Under the pieces are notes generated by a model. The model did not search any database and was not told the origin of the DNA. It saw nothing but the letters and a program-made list of their open reading frames with translations. A stretch of 64,000 nucleotides of DNA from Nocardioides sp. J54. GTDB taxonomy: Bacteria > Actinomycetota > Actinomycetes > Propionibacteriales > Nocardioidaceae. Position numbers and translations under genes: made by a program. The stretch lies in NCBI RefSeq assembly GCF_000519005.1, contig NZ_JAER01000022.1, positions 1 through 64,000 on the forward strand, read 5' to 3'. This document shows positions 53,803 to 63,255 of this stretch, one piece after another (position 1 is the first letter of the stretch; each line of letters starts with the position of its first letter).

Positions 53803-55916
53803 GCGCGCGAGCGCGCCAGCAGGTAGACGAAGTACGGCGCGCCGATCAGCGCGACGACCAGCCCGGCCGGGACCTGGGCGGGTGCGATCACGGTGCGGCC
53901 GATGACATCGGCGACGCCGAGCAGCACGGCGCCGACGAGCACCGCGACCGGGACCGACCGCGCGTGCCGGCCGCCGACGAGAGCGCGGGCCATGTGCGGC
54001 GCCACCAGGCCGACGAATCCGACGACACCCACGGCGGACACGCTCATCGCTGCCAGCAGCGCCGCCGTCAGCAGGACGACGAGGCGGACCGCCTCGAGCC
54101 GCACGCCGACCAGGCGGGGCGTGTCCTCGTCGAGGGCGAGCAGGTCGAGCTCGCGGCGCACCAGCCAGGCCAGCGGGAGCGCCAGGGCGAGCATGACCGC
54201 GACGGGCAGCACCTGCTCGAAGGTCCGGCCGTACGTCGTACCGGACATCCAGGTGTAGATCCGGGGCGTGTCCCAGGGGTTCGACCGGACCAGCATGAAC
54301 GTCGTGAGCGCGGCCGAGCCGTACCAGGTGCCGATGCCGATCAGCACGAGTCGGTCGGCGTTGAGCCCGCCGCGCCACGCGAGGCCGTAGACGAGGGCGA
54401 AGGCGACCAGCGCACCCACGGTGGCGCCGACGAGGATCGACGTGGTGCTGGCGGCCTGGGTGACGCCGGCGCCGGTGACCACGACGACCGCACCGACACC
54501 GGCACCACCGGTGATGCCGAGGATGCCGGGCTCGGCGAGCGGGTTGCGGCAGGTGGCCTGCACCATGGACCCGGCCAGCGCCAGCGCTGCACCGGCGAGG
54601 ACGGCGGCCGCGACCCGCGGCGCGCGCTCGTCCAGCGCGAAGTCGATGAGCGGGGCGGACTCGCCGCGCAGCCACAGCGAGAGGTCCCCGACCCGCAACC
54701 AGGTGTCCCCGCCGAGCAGGCCGAGGAGGACGACGCCCGCCGCGCCGACGGCGGCCACGACGAGGACGAGGGTGAACCGCAGCCGGCTGCCCACGCCGAC
54801 CCGGGCGGCGGCCGGCTGGCGCGCGGGGCCGGCGTCGCGCTGGCGGCGGGCGAGCAGGATCATGATCGTCGCGCCGACCAGCGTGGTGGTGATGCCGGTC
54901 GGGATGGAGATCGCGGCCTTCGCCCCGAGCAGGCCGCGGATGGCCACGTCGGCGAGCACGACCACCGTCGCCCCGGTGAGCCCGGCGGCCGGGAGCAGCA
55001 CGGCGTGCCGGTGCAGCGCGGGGACGAACCGTCCGCAGAGGCGGACGATCACCGGCGCGAAGAGGCCGACGAAGCCGATCGGCCCGGCGAGGGTCACCGA
55101 TGCCGCGGTCAGCAGCACCGCGAGGATCGTGCCCAGCGCGCGGGTGCTGCGCACGGGCACGCCCAGGACGGCGGCGCTGTCGTCGCCGAGGCCGAGCAGG
55201 TCGAGCCGGCGAGCGAGCAGCAGCGCGGCCACGGTGGCGACCACGACGACCGGTGCCGCCTGCTGGAAGGCGCGCAGGCCGAGCTGGCTCAGCGAACCGC
55301 TCCCCCACGCGAACAGGCTGGTCGTCTCCTCCTCGAACAGGATCAGCAGCGTCGAGGTGGCAGCCTGGAGCGCGAGCGCGACGGCCGAGCCGGCCAGCAC
55401 GAGCCGGGTGGTCGACGTGCCCGCCCCGCCGGCGAGCCCGAGCACGAGCGCGGCGGCGAGCAGGCCGCCGACGAAGGCGGTGAGGCCGGACGCCCAGATC
55501 GGGACGGACAGGCCCAGGGCCGCCACCACGGTGACGGCGAGGTAGGCGCCGCCGGTCACCGCGAGGGTGTCGGGCGAGGCGAGGGCGTTGCGCGCCAGGC
55601 TCTGGAGGAGCGCGCCCGCCACGCCGAGCGCGAAGCCGACGGCGATGCCGGCCGCGAGCCGGGGCACGCGGGAACCGAGCAGCACGTCGCCGGCGTCCGC
55701 ACCGGCGCCGCTCGAGCGCTCTCCCAGCAGCCAGCGCCAGATGTCGCCGCCGCCGATGGCGGAGGTGCCCTGGGTGAGGTGCCAGCCGGAGACGGCGAGC
55801 AGCACGACGACGAGCAGCAGCAGCACCCCGGAGGCGCTGAGGACGCCACCGGCGCCGAGCCGCGGGGTGGCCGCGGGCCGGTCCGGTGCGACGTGCCGCT
55901 GCTGCTCGATCGTCAT
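53799..55916 (-). CDS. Iron-siderophore permease, fused double FecCD (FhuB-like)
   Basis: 705 residues made of two FecCD permease halves in one chain, joined near residue 370. Half 1 has RVPRLAAGIAVGFALGVAGA and LAGPIGFVGLFAPVIVRLCG; half 2 has RAPRVAAAVLAGAALALAGS, GITGGAGVGAVVVVTGAG and VVGFVGLVAPHMARALVGG. About 18-20 membrane segments in all. The fused form replaces the two separate permeases most actinobacteria use. Together with the lipoprotein and ATPase upstream it imports ferric siderophores. Confidence 0.93.
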   Translation of the reverse strand: MTIEQQRHVAPDRPAATPRLGAGGVLSASGVLLLLVVVLLAVSGWHLTQGTSAIGGGDIWRWLLGERSSGAGADAGDVLLGSRVPRLAAGIAVGFALGVAGALLQSLARNALASPDTLAVTGGAYLAVTVVAALGLSVPIWASGLTAFVGGLLAAALVLGLAGGAGTSTTRLVLAGSAVALALQAATSTLLILFEEETTSLFAWGSGSLSQLGLRAFQQAAPVVVVATVAALLLARRLDLLGLGDDSAAVLGVPVRSTRALGTILAVLLTAASVTLAGPIGFVGLFAPVIVRLCGRFVPALHRHAVLLPAAGLTGATVVVLADVAIRGLLGAKAAISIPTGITTTLVGATIMILLARRQRDAGPARQPAAARVGVGSRLRFTLVLVVAAVGAAGVVLLGLLGGDTWLRVGDLSLWLRGESAPLIDFALDERAPRVAAAVLAGAALALAGSMVQATCRNPLAEPGILGITGGAGVGAVVVVTGAGVTQAASTTSILVGATVGALVAFALVYGLAWRGGLNADRLVLIGIGTWYGSAALTTFMLVRSNPWDTPRIYTWMSGTTYGRTFEQVLPVAVMLALALPLAWLVRRELDLLALDEDTPRLVGVRLEAVRLVVLLTAALLAAMSVSAVGVVGFVGLVAPHMARALVGGRHARSVPVAVLVGAVLLGVADVIGRTVIAPAQVPAGLVVALIGAPYFVYLLARSRA

Positions 55917-55920
55917 CGGG

Positions 55921-56940
55921 TCACTTGGTCAGGAGGTCGACGTACGCGTCGATGACCTGCTGGGCCGAGCGGGGACCGCCGAAGGTCCAGATGCCGGTCG
56001 GGAACGCGTGCGAGCGGCCCTCGGCGACGGCGGGGATCTTCTTCCAGACGGCGTTCTTCGCGAGTGCGGCATTGACGTCGCCGGCGGGGTCGACGGTGCC
56101 GGTGTAGAAGAAGGTGGCGTCGCCGAGCTCGCTCATGCCCTCGATGTCGGTCTGGCCCAGGCCGTAGGCCGGGTCGACCTCGCCGGTCCAGGCGTTCTCG
56201 AGGCCGAGCTCCTCGCCCAGCTCACCCATCAGCGAGCCCTGGCCGAACGGGCGGATCGACACGTTGCCACCCTGGATCCAGCCGTCGAAGTAGACGAACT
56301 TCTTCTCCTCGACCGTGCCGACCTCCTCCCTGGCTGCCTCCAGCGAGGCGTTGAAGTCGTCGACGACGACCTCGGCGCGCTCCTCGCGGCCGGTGGCCTG
56401 CGCGATGAGCTCGAAGGTCGAGATCATGTTGGCGACCGGGTCCTTCGCGTCCGCACCCTTGGTGGCGAGCACCGGGACGTCGTACTTCTCGAGCTGCTTG
56501 ATGATCTCGTCCTCGGCCGTGTAGGCCTCGACGACGACCAGGTCGGGGTTGGTGCCGAAGAGCGTCTCCAGGTTCGGCTCACCGCGGGTGCCCACGTCGG
56601 TGACGCCCTCGGCCGGGAGCTCCTCGGCGGTGTTCCAGGTGCCGTAGCCCTCGACGTCCGCCACCGCGACGGGGGTCAGGCACAGGGTGAGCACGTCCTC
56701 GACCTGCTGCCACTCGAGCACGGCGACGCGCTCGGCGGGCTTGTCGAGCTCGACCTTGCGGCCGTAGCTGTCGGTCAGCGAGACCGGGTCCGTCGAGGTG
56801 GTCGTCTCGTCGGCGGCGCAGTCGACGGAGTCGTTCGCCTGGGGGGCCGCGTCGTCGGAGCCGGTGTCGGTCGTGCCACAGGCGGCCAGGAACAGGCCGA
56901 GCGGCAGGGCCAGTGCAGCGGCCAGCGGTCGTGTCTTCAT
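55921..56940 (-). CDS. Iron-siderophore binding lipoprotein
   Basis: 339 residues. Lipobox LAAC (Cys21). The class III binding-protein fold has VAVLEWQQVEDVLTLCLTPV, LFGTNPDLVVVEAYTAEDEI and GMSELGDATFFYTGTVDPAG. Captures ferric siderophore at the cell surface for the FhuB-like permease. ATG 56940 is chosen since GAGGAA lies just upstream; GTG 56952 would add four residues. Second gene of the IdeR-controlled operon. Confidence 0.93.
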   Translation of the reverse strand: MKTRPLAAALALPLGLFLAACGTTDTGSDDAAPQANDSVDCAADETTTSTDPVSLTDSYGRKVELDKPAERVAVLEWQQVEDVLTLCLTPVAVADVEGYGTWNTAEELPAEGVTDVGTRGEPNLETLFGTNPDLVVVEAYTAEDEIIKQLEKYDVPVLATKGADAKDPVANMISTFELIAQATGREERAEVVVDDFNASLEAAREEVGTVEEKKFVYFDGWIQGGNVSIRPFGQGSLMGELGEELGLENAWTGEVDPAYGLGQTDIEGMSELGDATFFYTGTVDPAGDVNAALAKNAVWKKIPAVAEGRSHAFPTGIWTFGGPRSAQQVIDAYVDLLTK

Positions 56941-56964
56941 CGGGTTCCTCACTGGTGATGGCGC

Positions 56965-57765
<801 letters not shown>

Positions 57766-57766
57766 G

Positions 57767-57785
57767 AAAGGTCAGCCTAACCTAA
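57767..57785. promoter_or_regulatory. IdeR/DmdR/DtxR iron box
   Basis: On the minus strand TTAGGTTAGGCTGACCTTT matches the consensus TTAGGTTAGGCTAACCTAA at 16 of 19 positions. It lies one base before the GTG of the siderophore ATPase, so iron-loaded regulator would block this operon at its start. Confidence 0.85.
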
Positions 57786-57837
57786 GTGTCCGGCGGCCAG
57801 GCATCCTTTGCGATGCCTCTCCACATCCTGGCGCGGC

Positions 57838-59607
57838 TCAGGAGGTCTTGCGCACCGCCCACTCGCGGATCCGGTCGATGCGCTTCTGCAGCTGCTCGGC
57901 GTTCGCGACCGCGGCCGCCGGACCCCCGCACTCGCGGCGCAGGGCGGCGTGGGTGATGCCGTGCGCCTGGCCGGTCCGGTGGTGCCAGGACGCGACCAGG
58001 CTGTTCAGCTCGCGCCGGAGCAGCGCGAGGTGCTCGTGGGTCGCGACGTCGGTGAGCGAGTCCGCCGGGCGCTTCTCCTCGACCTCGGCGACCTTCCGGG
58101 TCTTGCGTCGCTCCTCCTGGCGCTGGCGCAGCAGGCTGCGCATCTGGTCCGGCTCCAGCAGGCCCGGGATGCCGAGGAAGTCCATCTCCTCCTCCGACCC
58201 GACGTGGACCTCGCCCTCGTGGCCGAACTGCGCGCCGTCGTACAGGGCGTGGTCGAAGCGGGCCTCGGACCCGAGCGCCTCGAACGGGACGGCCTCGAGC
58301 TCGTCGGAGGCCGCGTCGCCGGCGTTGGCCTGGTTCATCAGGTCCTCTTCGGCGGAGAAGATGTCGCCGTCGTTGCTGACCTTGCGCTTGAGCACGTGGT
58401 CGCGCTGCGCCTCCAGCTCGGCCGCGAAGCCGAGCAGGTTCGGGACCGACGGCAAGAACACCGACGCGATCTCACCGCGGGTCCGGGCGCGCACGAAGCG
58501 GCCGACGGCCTGGGCGAAGAAGAGCGGGGTCGAGGTCGTGGTGGCCCACACGCCGACGGCGAGCCGGGGCACGTCGACGCCCTCGGACACCATGCGAACC
58601 GCGACCATCCAGCGGCTGGTGTCGGCACTGAAGGCGGAGATCCTCTTCGACGACGCCTTCTCGTCGGAGAGCACGACGGTGGCCGACTCGCCGGTGATCT
58701 GCTTGAGGATCTTCGCGTACGCGCGGGCGCTGTCCTGGTCGGCGGCGATGACCAGCCCGCCGGCGTCCGGGACGTGGCGGCGCACCTCCGAGAGGCGCTT
58801 GTCCGCGGCGGCGAGCACCGACGGGATCCACGACCCGTTCGGGTCGAGCGCGGTGCGCAGCGCCTGCGAGGTCATGTCCTTGGTGAGCGGCTCGCCCAGC
58901 GACGCGGCGACCTCGTCGCCGGCGCGGGTGCGCCAGCTCATCTGCCCCGAGTAGGCGAGGAAGAGGACCGGGCGGACGACGTGGTCCTTGAGGGCGTCGG
59001 CGTAGCCGTAGGTGAAGTCGGCGACCGAGGTCGGCACGCCGTCCTCGCCGGGCGCGTAGGTGACGAACGGGATCGGGTTGATGTCGGACCGGAAGGGCGT
59101 CCCGGTCAGGGCCAGGCGCCGGGCGGCGGGCTCGAAGGCCTCGCGCACGCCCTCGCCCCAGCTGAGCGAGTCGCCGGCGTGGTGGATCTCGTCGAGGATC
59201 ACCAGGGTGCGGAAGCGCTCGGTGCGGATGCGCATCGCGAGCGGGTTCACGCCGACCCCGGCGTAGGTCACCGCGACGCCGACGTAGTCGCTGGAGATCT
59301 TGCCCGCCCCGGCGGAGTACGTCGGGTCGACCGGGATCCCCGCCCGGGCGGCCGCCTCGGCCCACTGCTGCTTGAGGTGCTCGGTGGGCGCGACGATCAC
59401 CAGCCGGTCGACCACGCGACGGCCGAGCAGCTCGCTGGCGACGGTCAGCGCGAAGGTCGTCTTGCCTGCGCCGGGCGTCGCGACGGTGAGGAAGTCACGG
59501 GGGTTGCGGGTGAGGTAGTCCTGGAGCGCGGCAGACTGCCAGGCACGCAGCGACGGCGCCGTGCCCCAGGCTGCCCGCTCCGGCCATGCCGGACCGAGCG
59601 ACGTCAT
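57838..59607 (-). CDS. DEAD/DEAH-box helicase (superfamily 2)
   Basis: 589 residues. Motif Q/I region LRAWQSAALQDYLTRN and TPGAGKTTFALTVASELL, motif II LVILDEIHHAGDS (DEIH), motif III ALTGTPFRS, and motif VI AVGRFVRARTR. The C-terminal third is charged and helical (RQRQEERRKTRKVAEVEEKR). It resembles helicases of the restriction/XPB-like group but has no nuclease partner nearby. ATG 59607 overlaps the DUF3039 stop. Role in DNA or RNA repair inferred only. Confidence 0.9.
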   Translation of the reverse strand: MTSLGPAWPERAAWGTAPSLRAWQSAALQDYLTRNPRDFLTVATPGAGKTTFALTVASELLGRRVVDRLVIVAPTEHLKQQWAEAAARAGIPVDPTYSAGAGKISSDYVGVAVTYAGVGVNPLAMRIRTERFRTLVILDEIHHAGDSLSWGEGVREAFEPAARRLALTGTPFRSDINPIPFVTYAPGEDGVPTSVADFTYGYADALKDHVVRPVLFLAYSGQMSWRTRAGDEVAASLGEPLTKDMTSQALRTALDPNGSWIPSVLAAADKRLSEVRRHVPDAGGLVIAADQDSARAYAKILKQITGESATVVLSDEKASSKRISAFSADTSRWMVAVRMVSEGVDVPRLAVGVWATTTSTPLFFAQAVGRFVRARTRGEIASVFLPSVPNLLGFAAELEAQRDHVLKRKVSNDGDIFSAEEDLMNQANAGDAASDELEAVPFEALGSEARFDHALYDGAQFGHEGEVHVGSEEEMDFLGIPGLLEPDQMRSLLRQRQEERRKTRKVAEVEEKRPADSLTDVATHEHLALLRRELNSLVASWHHRTGQAHGITHAALRRECGGPAAAVANAEQLQKRIDRIREWAVRKTS

Positions 59608-59870
59608 GCCTCCGGACCGGCCCCTTCGTCGTCGCCCATGCCTTCCCAGATCTCCTTGCACTCGGGGCAGACCGGGAACTTCTCGGGCGCACGGCTCGGC
59701 ACCCAGACCTTGCCGCACAGGGCCACGACGGGGGTGCCCATGACCATCGCCTCGGTCAGCTTGTCCTTGTCGACGTAGTGCGAGAAACGCTCGTGGTCGC
59801 CCTCGTCGGTCGGGACGGTACGGCGGTCCTCGCGGACATCCGTTTCTGTCGAGAAGCCGATCGTGGTCAC
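59604..59870 (-). CDS. DUF3039 small zinc-ribbon-like protein
   Basis: 88 residues. C-terminal segment VVALCGKVWVPSRAPEKFPV followed by CPECKEIWEGM: a Cys...CxxC arrangement with His, typical of DUF3039 and probably a metal site. GTG start. It overlaps the helicase gene by ATGA and so is translationally coupled to it, a pairing common in actinobacteria. Function unknown. Confidence 0.92.
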   Translation of the reverse strand: MTTIGFSTETDVREDRRTVPTDEGDHERFSHYVDKDKLTEAMVMGTPVVALCGKVWVPSRAPEKFPVCPECKEIWEGMGDDEGAGPEA

Positions 59871-59890
59871 CGGTTCATCCTAGGCCCCGC

Positions 59891-60472
59891 TCAGTTGAGC
59901 TCGGGATCCGCGGGGCGCGTGGCGTGGAAGGCGAGGTCACCGGGCTGGCGCCGCAGCACCTGGCGCCGCAGGTCGGGAGCCTCGCCCCCGAAGACGTCCT
60001 CGACGCTGCCCGGGACGACGTACCAGGCCCCCTCCGCCACCTCGGCCTGCAGCTGGCCGGGCCCCCAGCCGGCGTACCCGGCGAAGATGCGCAACCGGTC
60101 GACCGTGCCGTCGACGAGCTCGCGCGGGGTGTCGAGGTCGAGCAGGCCGAGCCGGCCCCACATCGGCTTGAACCCCGCGGCGTCGAGGCCGTCGGGCGAG
60201 GCGAGGGCCACCGCGAGGGCGCCGTCCGTGGAGACCGGGCCGCCCTGGAAGAGCACCTCGGGCTCGTCGACCACGTCGCCCCACTCCCCCAGCACCTCGG
60301 AGACCGGCAGGGCGGAGGGCCGGTTGAGCACGACGCCGAGCGCCCCCTCGCCGTTGACCTCGAGGAGGAGGACGACGGTGTCGACGAAGTTCGGGTCCAG
60401 CAGGGCGGGACTGGCCAGGAGCAGGCTCCCGACGGCGATGTCCCCCGTGCCGTGACCGGTCGCGCTCGACAT
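59891..60472 (-). CDS. YqgE/AlgH family protein
   Basis: 193 residues with the full YqgE pattern: GSLLLASPALLDPNFVDTVV, GALGVVLNRPSALPVSEVLG, VLFQGGPVSTDGALAVA and IFAGYAGWGPGQLQAEVAEG. A soluble protein of unsettled function, conserved in most bacteria. ATG start at 60472. Probably the first gene of a run with DUF3039 and the helicase gene (20-base gap). Confidence 0.95.
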   Translation of the reverse strand: MSSATGHGTGDIAVGSLLLASPALLDPNFVDTVVLLLEVNGEGALGVVLNRPSALPVSEVLGEWGDVVDEPEVLFQGGPVSTDGALAVALASPDGLDAAGFKPMWGRLGLLDLDTPRELVDGTVDRLRIFAGYAGWGPGQLQAEVAEGAWYVVPGSVEDVFGGEAPDLRRQVLRRQPGDLAFHATRPADPELN

Positions 60473-60582
60473 GGCCCCATCATCCCACCCGCCACCCCGC
60501 GGGTGAACCGGTGCGACCCCGGCCCGACGCGTGAGTGGGAGGGTCGCGTCGGTGCCGGGGTCGGGTCCGGTGGGTGCGGCGG

Positions 60583-61131
60583 TCAGGCGGCGAGGACCGC
60601 CCGCAGCCGCTCGAGGAGGGTGCCGCGGACCTGCGACTCCTCGTGGGCCTCCGCCGGGTCGACCGGCGGCAGGGTCCGATGCAGCTCGCGGGCGCGCTCC
60701 TCGATCGCGGCACCCGCACGCAGGGCGGCCTGCTCGCTGAGCAGGCTCGCCCGGCCGGCCATCACGGCGAGCAGGTAGTGCTCCTTGGCGGCGGCCTTGG
60801 CCATCGCCCGGGCCATCGCGTCGTCGACGGGCTCGGCGCGGTAGTGGTCGATGATCATCCGCACGCCGGGGAGCTCGTGCGCGGTGTTGCTCCAGGCGAC
60901 CGCGACGGCCTCGTCGAGGTCGGTGGGCTGGTGGGCCAGCATCTGCTCGATGTTGCCGGCCAGGCGGGTGTGCCACTTGAGGACGAGGGCACCGAGCAGG
61001 TCGAGCTCGTCGTGGAAGGTCTCAGCGACGCCGTCGACGTCCGTCGGCAGGACGCCGTCGCGACGCTGGGACGACGCAGTGATCACGGCGCGAAGGGTCT
61101 CGCCCCGGTTGTGGTAGGCCGTCCAGGTCAT
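60583..61131 (-). CDS. Hypothetical helical protein, 182 residues
   Basis: No family recognised. All-helical character with many His, Trp and Glu: TFHDELDLLGALVLKWHTRL, AVAWSNTAHELPGVRMIIDH and YLLAVMAGRASLLSEQAALR. The His/Glu/Asp-rich helices could bind a diiron or other metal cofactor, but I cannot point to a known motif. It is transcribed divergently from the TetR gene, with a nested palindrome array between them, so TetR control is likely. ATG at 61131. Confidence 0.78.
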   Translation of the reverse strand: MTWTAYHNRGETLRAVITASSQRRDGVLPTDVDGVAETFHDELDLLGALVLKWHTRLAGNIEQMLAHQPTDLDEAVAVAWSNTAHELPGVRMIIDHYRAEPVDDAMARAMAKAAAKEHYLLAVMAGRASLLSEQAALRAGAAIEERARELHRTLPPVDPAEAHEESQVRGTLLERLRAVLAA

Positions 61132-61192
61132 GGTCAGCTCCTTGATCTTTCTCGGCGGTTGCCAGGCAGGCGGAGGGAGTACTGGGGGTACC

Positions 61193-61247
61193 TGACATAC
61201 CGATGGTACGTACTGTGAGTATTACGCAGACCGGCGGTATGTCATAC
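61193..61247. promoter_or_regulatory. Nested palindromes in the TetR/hypothetical divergent region
   Basis: TGACATACCG (61193-61202) and CGGTATGTCA (61235-61244) are perfect inverted copies 32 bases apart. Within the second, GTATGTCATAC (61237-61247) is itself a palindrome, and GTACGTAC lies at 61206-61213. This looks like two or more dimer sites for the TetR-family protein. Confidence 0.6.
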
Positions 61248-61326
61248 GTGCTGCGGCCGTGATCCCGCCCACCTCCGCGGGTGACCGCTGTCACGGTGCA
61301 CGGCAGCGGTTCCCTATGCTGGGCCG

Positions 61327-62046
61327 GTGCCCAAGGCGTCCGTCTCGAAGCTCGTCCCCAAGGTCCCCGGCGTCGCCGGCGCGACCCGCCGGGCGGCGTA
61401 CTCCGCCAGCACGAAGCGGGCCCTGGTCGACGTCGCGGAGGACCTCTTCGCGGAGAAGGGGTACGCCGCCACCTCGCTCGACACGATCGTCGCCGGCGCC
61501 CGGGTGACCAAGGGCGCGCTCTACCACCACTTCTCCGGCAAGCAGGCGCTCTTCGAGGCCGTCTTCGAGCGGGTCGAGCAGGAGTCGGCGAAGCGCATCC
61601 AGAAGGCGCTGCGCGCCGAGCGGGACCCGTGGGAGAAGGCGATCGCCGGCCTCCGCTCGTTCCTCGAGGTGGTCCAGGAGCAGCGCTACCGCCGCATCGT
61701 GATCCAGGACGGCCCGGCCGTGCTCGGCTACGAGCGCTACCGCGAGCAGGAGGAGCGCTCGACGTACGCCAACATCGTCGAGATCGTCCGCTCCACGCTC
61801 GAGGCCGGCCGGTGGGAGCTCGACGAGCCGATGCTGCAGACCTTCTCCCGCATCTTCTTCGGGGCGATGTCCTCGGCCGGCGAGTCGGTCGCGACCGCCG
61901 ACGACCCGGAGGCCGCGGCGGACCGGGTCGAGGGCGCGATCGCCTTCCTCCTCGCCGGCGTGCAGAGCCTCGTGGAGCAGGGCCGCGACGTGACCGAGCT
62001 GCTCGGGCGCGGCGCCGTCCAGCCCGAGGCCGACGAAGCCCCCTGA
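61327..62046 (+). CDS. TetR/AcrR-family regulator
   Basis: 239 residues. TetR HTH at about 28-75: STKRALVDVAEDLFAEKGYA, ATSLDTIVAGARVTKGALYH and HFSGKQALFEAVFERVEQ. The C-terminal ligand domain contains QDGPAVLGYERYREQEE and IFFGAMSSAGESVATADDPE. A basic leader (PKASVSKLVPKVPGVAGATR) precedes the HTH. GTG start with TATGCT 6 bases upstream (61315-61320), so leaderless. Probably controls the divergent gene and itself. Confidence 0.92.
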   Translation: MPKASVSKLVPKVPGVAGATRRAAYSASTKRALVDVAEDLFAEKGYAATSLDTIVAGARVTKGALYHHFSGKQALFEAVFERVEQESAKRIQKALRAERDPWEKAIAGLRSFLEVVQEQRYRRIVIQDGPAVLGYERYREQEERSTYANIVEIVRSTLEAGRWELDEPMLQTFSRIFFGAMSSAGESVATADDPEAAADRVEGAIAFLLAGVQSLVEQGRDVTELLGRGAVQPEADEAP

Positions 62047-62056
62047 GACGACGAAC

Positions 62057-62084
62057 CGGCCGGCCCCCTCGGGACCGGCCGGCC
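62057..62084. terminator. Bidirectional hairpin between TetR and DUF3048 genes
   Basis: CCGGCCGG-C-CCC and GGG-A-CCGGCCGG make an 11-pair stem with one mismatch. It lies between convergent genes. There is no T-tract. Confidence 0.55.
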
Positions 62085-62114
62085 GCGCTGTCGTGGGTCA
62101 GCGGCGGATTGTGC

Positions 62115-63143
62115 TCACTTGCCGATGACGACCGAGCCGCCGGCGCCGTCGACCGGCACCAGCTCGACCCAGACCTTGCCGGCGGGGACCTTGAGCTCGC
62201 TGCCGTCCGCGGCGGACAGGGTCAGCGGCGAGCTGACCTTGTCCTTCTTCCACTCGCCCTCGTAGACCTTGCCGCCGTGGAAGACCTGCGCGATGCCGCC
62301 ACCCTTGAAGCGGCTCTCGGGAACGAAGTTGCCGGCGGGGTCGGTGTAGCCGGCGTCGACGACCTCGACGCGCAGCACGAGCACGGTGTCCGGCTTGAAC
62401 CGGTCGCCCTCGGCGGCGAACGAGTTGTCGTTGGTCCAGGAGCCGTTGCGGAAGGTCCAGCTCGTGGTGTGGCTGCCGAAGCCTGCCGAAAGCTTCCGGG
62501 CGGGCTGGCCGGCCGGCAGGTCCTCGGCGGTCCCCCACGGCAGGTAGTCGGCGGGCCGCTCGACCTCGCCGTCCTCGGTCTCCTTGGCGAGCTTCTCGAG
62601 GTCGGTGAAGAGGTTGTACGGCGCTCGGCGCCCGCTGTTGCGGTAGAAGCCGGGACCGCCCTCCTGGAAGAACGTGATCTTGTGCTTGTTGATCCGGCTG
62701 ATCGTGACGCCGGCGGCGCCGCTGGTCGCGATCACGCCGTCGACCGGCTTGACGATGCCGATGTCGCTGGCGCGCATCGATCGGACCGGGCCGACGTCGC
62801 CGGGCAGCTTCGAGTAGAAGAACGCCGCGAGGCGGGTGATCCCGCCCTCCACCAACTCCTCGACGACGAGGTCGGCCTTGCCCAGGCCGACCTGCGGGGC
62901 GCTGGAGGAGGAGTTGTCGATCTTGGCGACGATGACCGGGTGGTCGAGCTCGACCGACTCGCCCTCCTTCGCCTCGACGCCGGTGAGCGGCCACGTGGCC
63001 GGCTCGTCGGGCGCCTGGCTCTCAGTGGGGCTCGGCGTGCTCTTCGGCTCGGACGGGTCGTCGTCACCGCCACAGCCCGCGAGCGCGAGGCTCAGCGCGA
63101 GCAGGGAGGCGGGCAGGGCAGATCGCAGAGTCGTCACACGCAC
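62115..63143 (-). CDS. DUF3048 domain lipoprotein
   Basis: About 342 residues. Signal with lipobox ALAGC, then a Pro/Ser/Glu linker and the DUF3048 domain: HPVIVAKIDNSSSSAPQVGL, GKADLVVEELVEGGITRLAA, DVGPVRSMRASDIGIV and the C-terminal FHGGKVYEGEWKKD. It is probably anchored outside the membrane in the cell-wall zone. Start chosen at GTG 63143; GTG 63137 is as good. A hairpin terminator of the fabG-type gene lies just upstream. Confidence 0.9.
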   Translation of the reverse strand: MRVTTLRSALPASLLALSLALAGCGGDDDPSEPKSTPSPTESQAPDEPATWPLTGVEAKEGESVELDHPVIVAKIDNSSSSAPQVGLGKADLVVEELVEGGITRLAAFFYSKLPGDVGPVRSMRASDIGIVKPVDGVIATSGAAGVTISRINKHKITFFQEGGPGFYRNSGRRAPYNLFTDLEKLAKETEDGEVERPADYLPWGTAEDLPAGQPARKLSAGFGSHTTSWTFRNGSWTNDNSFAAEGDRFKPDTVLVLRVEVVDAGYTDPAGNFVPESRFKGGGIAQVFHGGKVYEGEWKKDKVSSPLTLSAADGSELKVPAGKVWVELVPVDGAGGSVVIGK

Positions 63144-63177
63144 GCGAACAGTGTGGACCAGCACCCCCGGGGACGAC

Positions 63178-63210
63178 GGAGCCGCCCCCGCGTGTCGCGG
63201 GAGCGGCTCC
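63178..63210 (-). terminator. Hairpin after the fabG-type gene
   Basis: GGAGCCGC and GCGGCTCC close a long GC stem (inner CCCGCG/CGCGGG, 3-base loop). It lies 46 bases past the reductase stop in the direction of its transcription. There is no T-tract. Confidence 0.6.
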
Positions 63211-63255
63211 ATGCGTTGCCTTGCTGCGTGATCGGGTGACCAGGCGGTCGGGTGA

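Noticed and set aside
53070..55955. 961-codon plus-strand frame opposite the siderophore permease
   Set aside because: Shadow frame; the permease on the minus strand has two intact FecCD domains.
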